Program-made: the position numbers and the translations under genes
Assembly: GCA_017412025.1 (NCBI GenBank)
Contig: JAFQOY010000019.1
Coordinates: 1 to 6,234 of the forward strand
Length of the DNA stretch: 6,234 bases
DNA from: Clostridia bacterium
GTDB taxonomy: Bacteria > Bacillota_A > Clostridia > Christensenellales > Aristaeellaceae
Direction of reading: 5' to 3'
The notes under the pieces: model-generated
The model's input: the letters and a program-made list of their open reading frames with translations, nothing else
What the model was told of the DNA's origin: nothing
The model's database searches: none
Part shown: positions 5,923 through 6,234 of the stretch, piece after piece
Position numbering within the stretch: the stretch's first letter is position 1
Layout: each line of letters opens with the position of its first letter

Positions 5923-5983
5923 AATTCTTTCCCTCCTTTTTGCAGTGCTGAACCGTATCGGATGTGTATATGGCAACGAGATC

Positions 5984-6012
5984 AGTATACAGCAAATGGT
6001 ATGAAAAATAAA
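5984..6012 (-). promoter_or_regulatory. Possible promoter for the LRR/NADAR-like gene
   Basis: On the minus strand TATACT (5984-5989) is 17 nt from TTTATT (6007-6012), a weak -35. Transcription would start near 5977 and give a leader of about 55 nt before the GTG. This agrees with the GTG start, because an ATG at 5976 would leave almost no leader or ribosome site. Confidence 0.4.
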
Positions 6013-6127
6013 GCGGATAACTCCATGAAGAATACGCTGCTTTGGGCTGGGTAGTTATGCCCGAGCGATGAAAGTATCGAGCTGCCAACCGTGCTGGATA
6101 AGGTACAATAAATTGCGCAAATTGAAA

Positions 6128-6156
6128 AAGACATAGTTTGCAAGCTCTGGTAGAAT
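6128..6156 (+). promoter_or_regulatory. Candidate internal promoter of the transposase
   Basis: AAGACA (6128-6133) and TAGAAT (6151-6156) are 17 nt apart. The -35 overlaps the upstream arm of the inverted repeat. Transcription would start near 6163, downstream of that arm, so the element's own mRNA would lack the masking hairpin. Confidence 0.45.
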
Positions 6157-6200
6157 GAAAGTTGCGAGCGACCATTCTGAAAGGAGAGCAAACTATGTCT
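6129..6200 (+). repeat. Perfect 13-bp inverted repeat enclosing the transposase start codon
   Basis: AGACATAGTTTGC (6129-6141) is the exact reverse complement of GCAAACTATGTCT (6188-6200). The downstream arm contains the transposase ATG (6195-6197). The ribosome site AAGGAGAG (6181-6188) is in the loop directly against the arm. Any transcript entering from outside would fold and hide the start. Confidence 0.85.
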
Positions 6201-6234
6201 GAGAAGATTGTACAACTGAATGAAGAAGTAATCA
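6195..6234 (+). CDS. IS256-family transposase, N-terminal fragment (cut by window edge)
   Basis: Only 13 full codons are present, reading MSEKIVQLNEEVI. I recognise this as the usual beginning of a group of IS256-family DDE transposases in Firmicutes, which cut and paste the element through a circular intermediate. AAGGAGAG ends 6 nt before the ATG. The catalytic residues lie beyond the window, so intactness cannot be judged. Confidence 0.7.
   Translation, partial: MSEKIVQLNEEVI

Larger units (their letters stand above)
6129..6234 (+). mobile_element. Left part of an IS256-type insertion sequence (continues past window)
   Basis: The transposase beginning at 6195 and its leader mark the entry into an insertion sequence whose other end is outside the window. 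The exact left terminal repeat and target duplication cannot be fixed from one end; the boundary lies at or upstream of 6129, possibly around 6095-6125, where the sequence turns A/T-rich with the palindrome TTGCGCAA (6113-6120). The element sits upstream of the LRR gene and points away from it, so it may have displaced original upstream sequence. Positions 6013-6128 hold no recognisable gene. Confidence 0.65.

Noticed and set aside
6009..6051. AAAGC...GCTTT pairing as a terminator
   Set aside because: Only 5 bp can pair around a large loop and no T-run follows on either strand.
5422..6054. 210-codon plus-strand frame opposite the LRR gene
   Set aside because: Antisense shadow of repetitive LRR coding; no ribosome site.

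Overview
The window reads as chromosomal DNA of a Gram-positive, Firmicutes/Clostridia-like bacterium of moderate G+C. The reasons are strong AAGGAGG-type ribosome binding sites, a textbook LPXTG cell-wall sorting signal, a BspA-type leucine-rich-repeat protein, a GH43 glycosidase and the start of an IS256-type transposase. The species cannot be named from this sequence. No rRNA, tRNA or CRISPR array is visible.

Layout. Positions 1-1586, minus strand: a GH43 glycoside hydrolase lies upstream of an NMN/NaMN adenylyltransferase-like gene that runs off the left edge. Positions 1587-2035: a divergent control region with a minus-strand promoter for GH43, a perfect-consensus plus-strand promoter (TTGACA-N17-TATAAT), a palindrome at the expected transcription start, and a leader of about 175 nt that can fold into a three-way junction. 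Positions 2036-3755, plus strand: pnuC (nicotinamide riboside transporter) overlapping nadR (NMN adenylyltransferase/ribosylnicotinamide kinase). Positions 3933-4691, plus strand: a secreted LPXTG protein with a cleaved-adhesin/choice-of-anchor-like domain. Positions 4778-4813: a strong bidirectional terminator. Positions 4879-5922, minus strand: a leucine-rich-repeat protein with a C-terminal NADAR-like domain, starting at GTG. Positions 6129-6234: the left part of an IS256-type element whose transposase start codon lies in one arm of a perfect 13-bp inverted repeat.

How the genes fit together. PnuC imports nicotinamide riboside, the C-terminal kinase of NadR traps it as NMN, and the N-terminal adenylyltransferase of NadR makes NAD. 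The divergent, eukaryote-NMNAT-like enzyme at the left edge could perform the same last step, so the locus looks like an NAD salvage island with two different adenylyltransferases. The LRR/NADAR-like protein about 1.1 kb downstream of nadR may also be linked to NAD-derived nucleotides, but this is only suggestive. GH43 and the surface protein have no obvious role in NAD salvage.

Most worth a second look: the structured pnuC leader as a possible ligand-sensing RNA, the LRR-NADAR-like fusion, the eukaryote-like NMNAT, and the start-codon-masking hairpin of the transposase.
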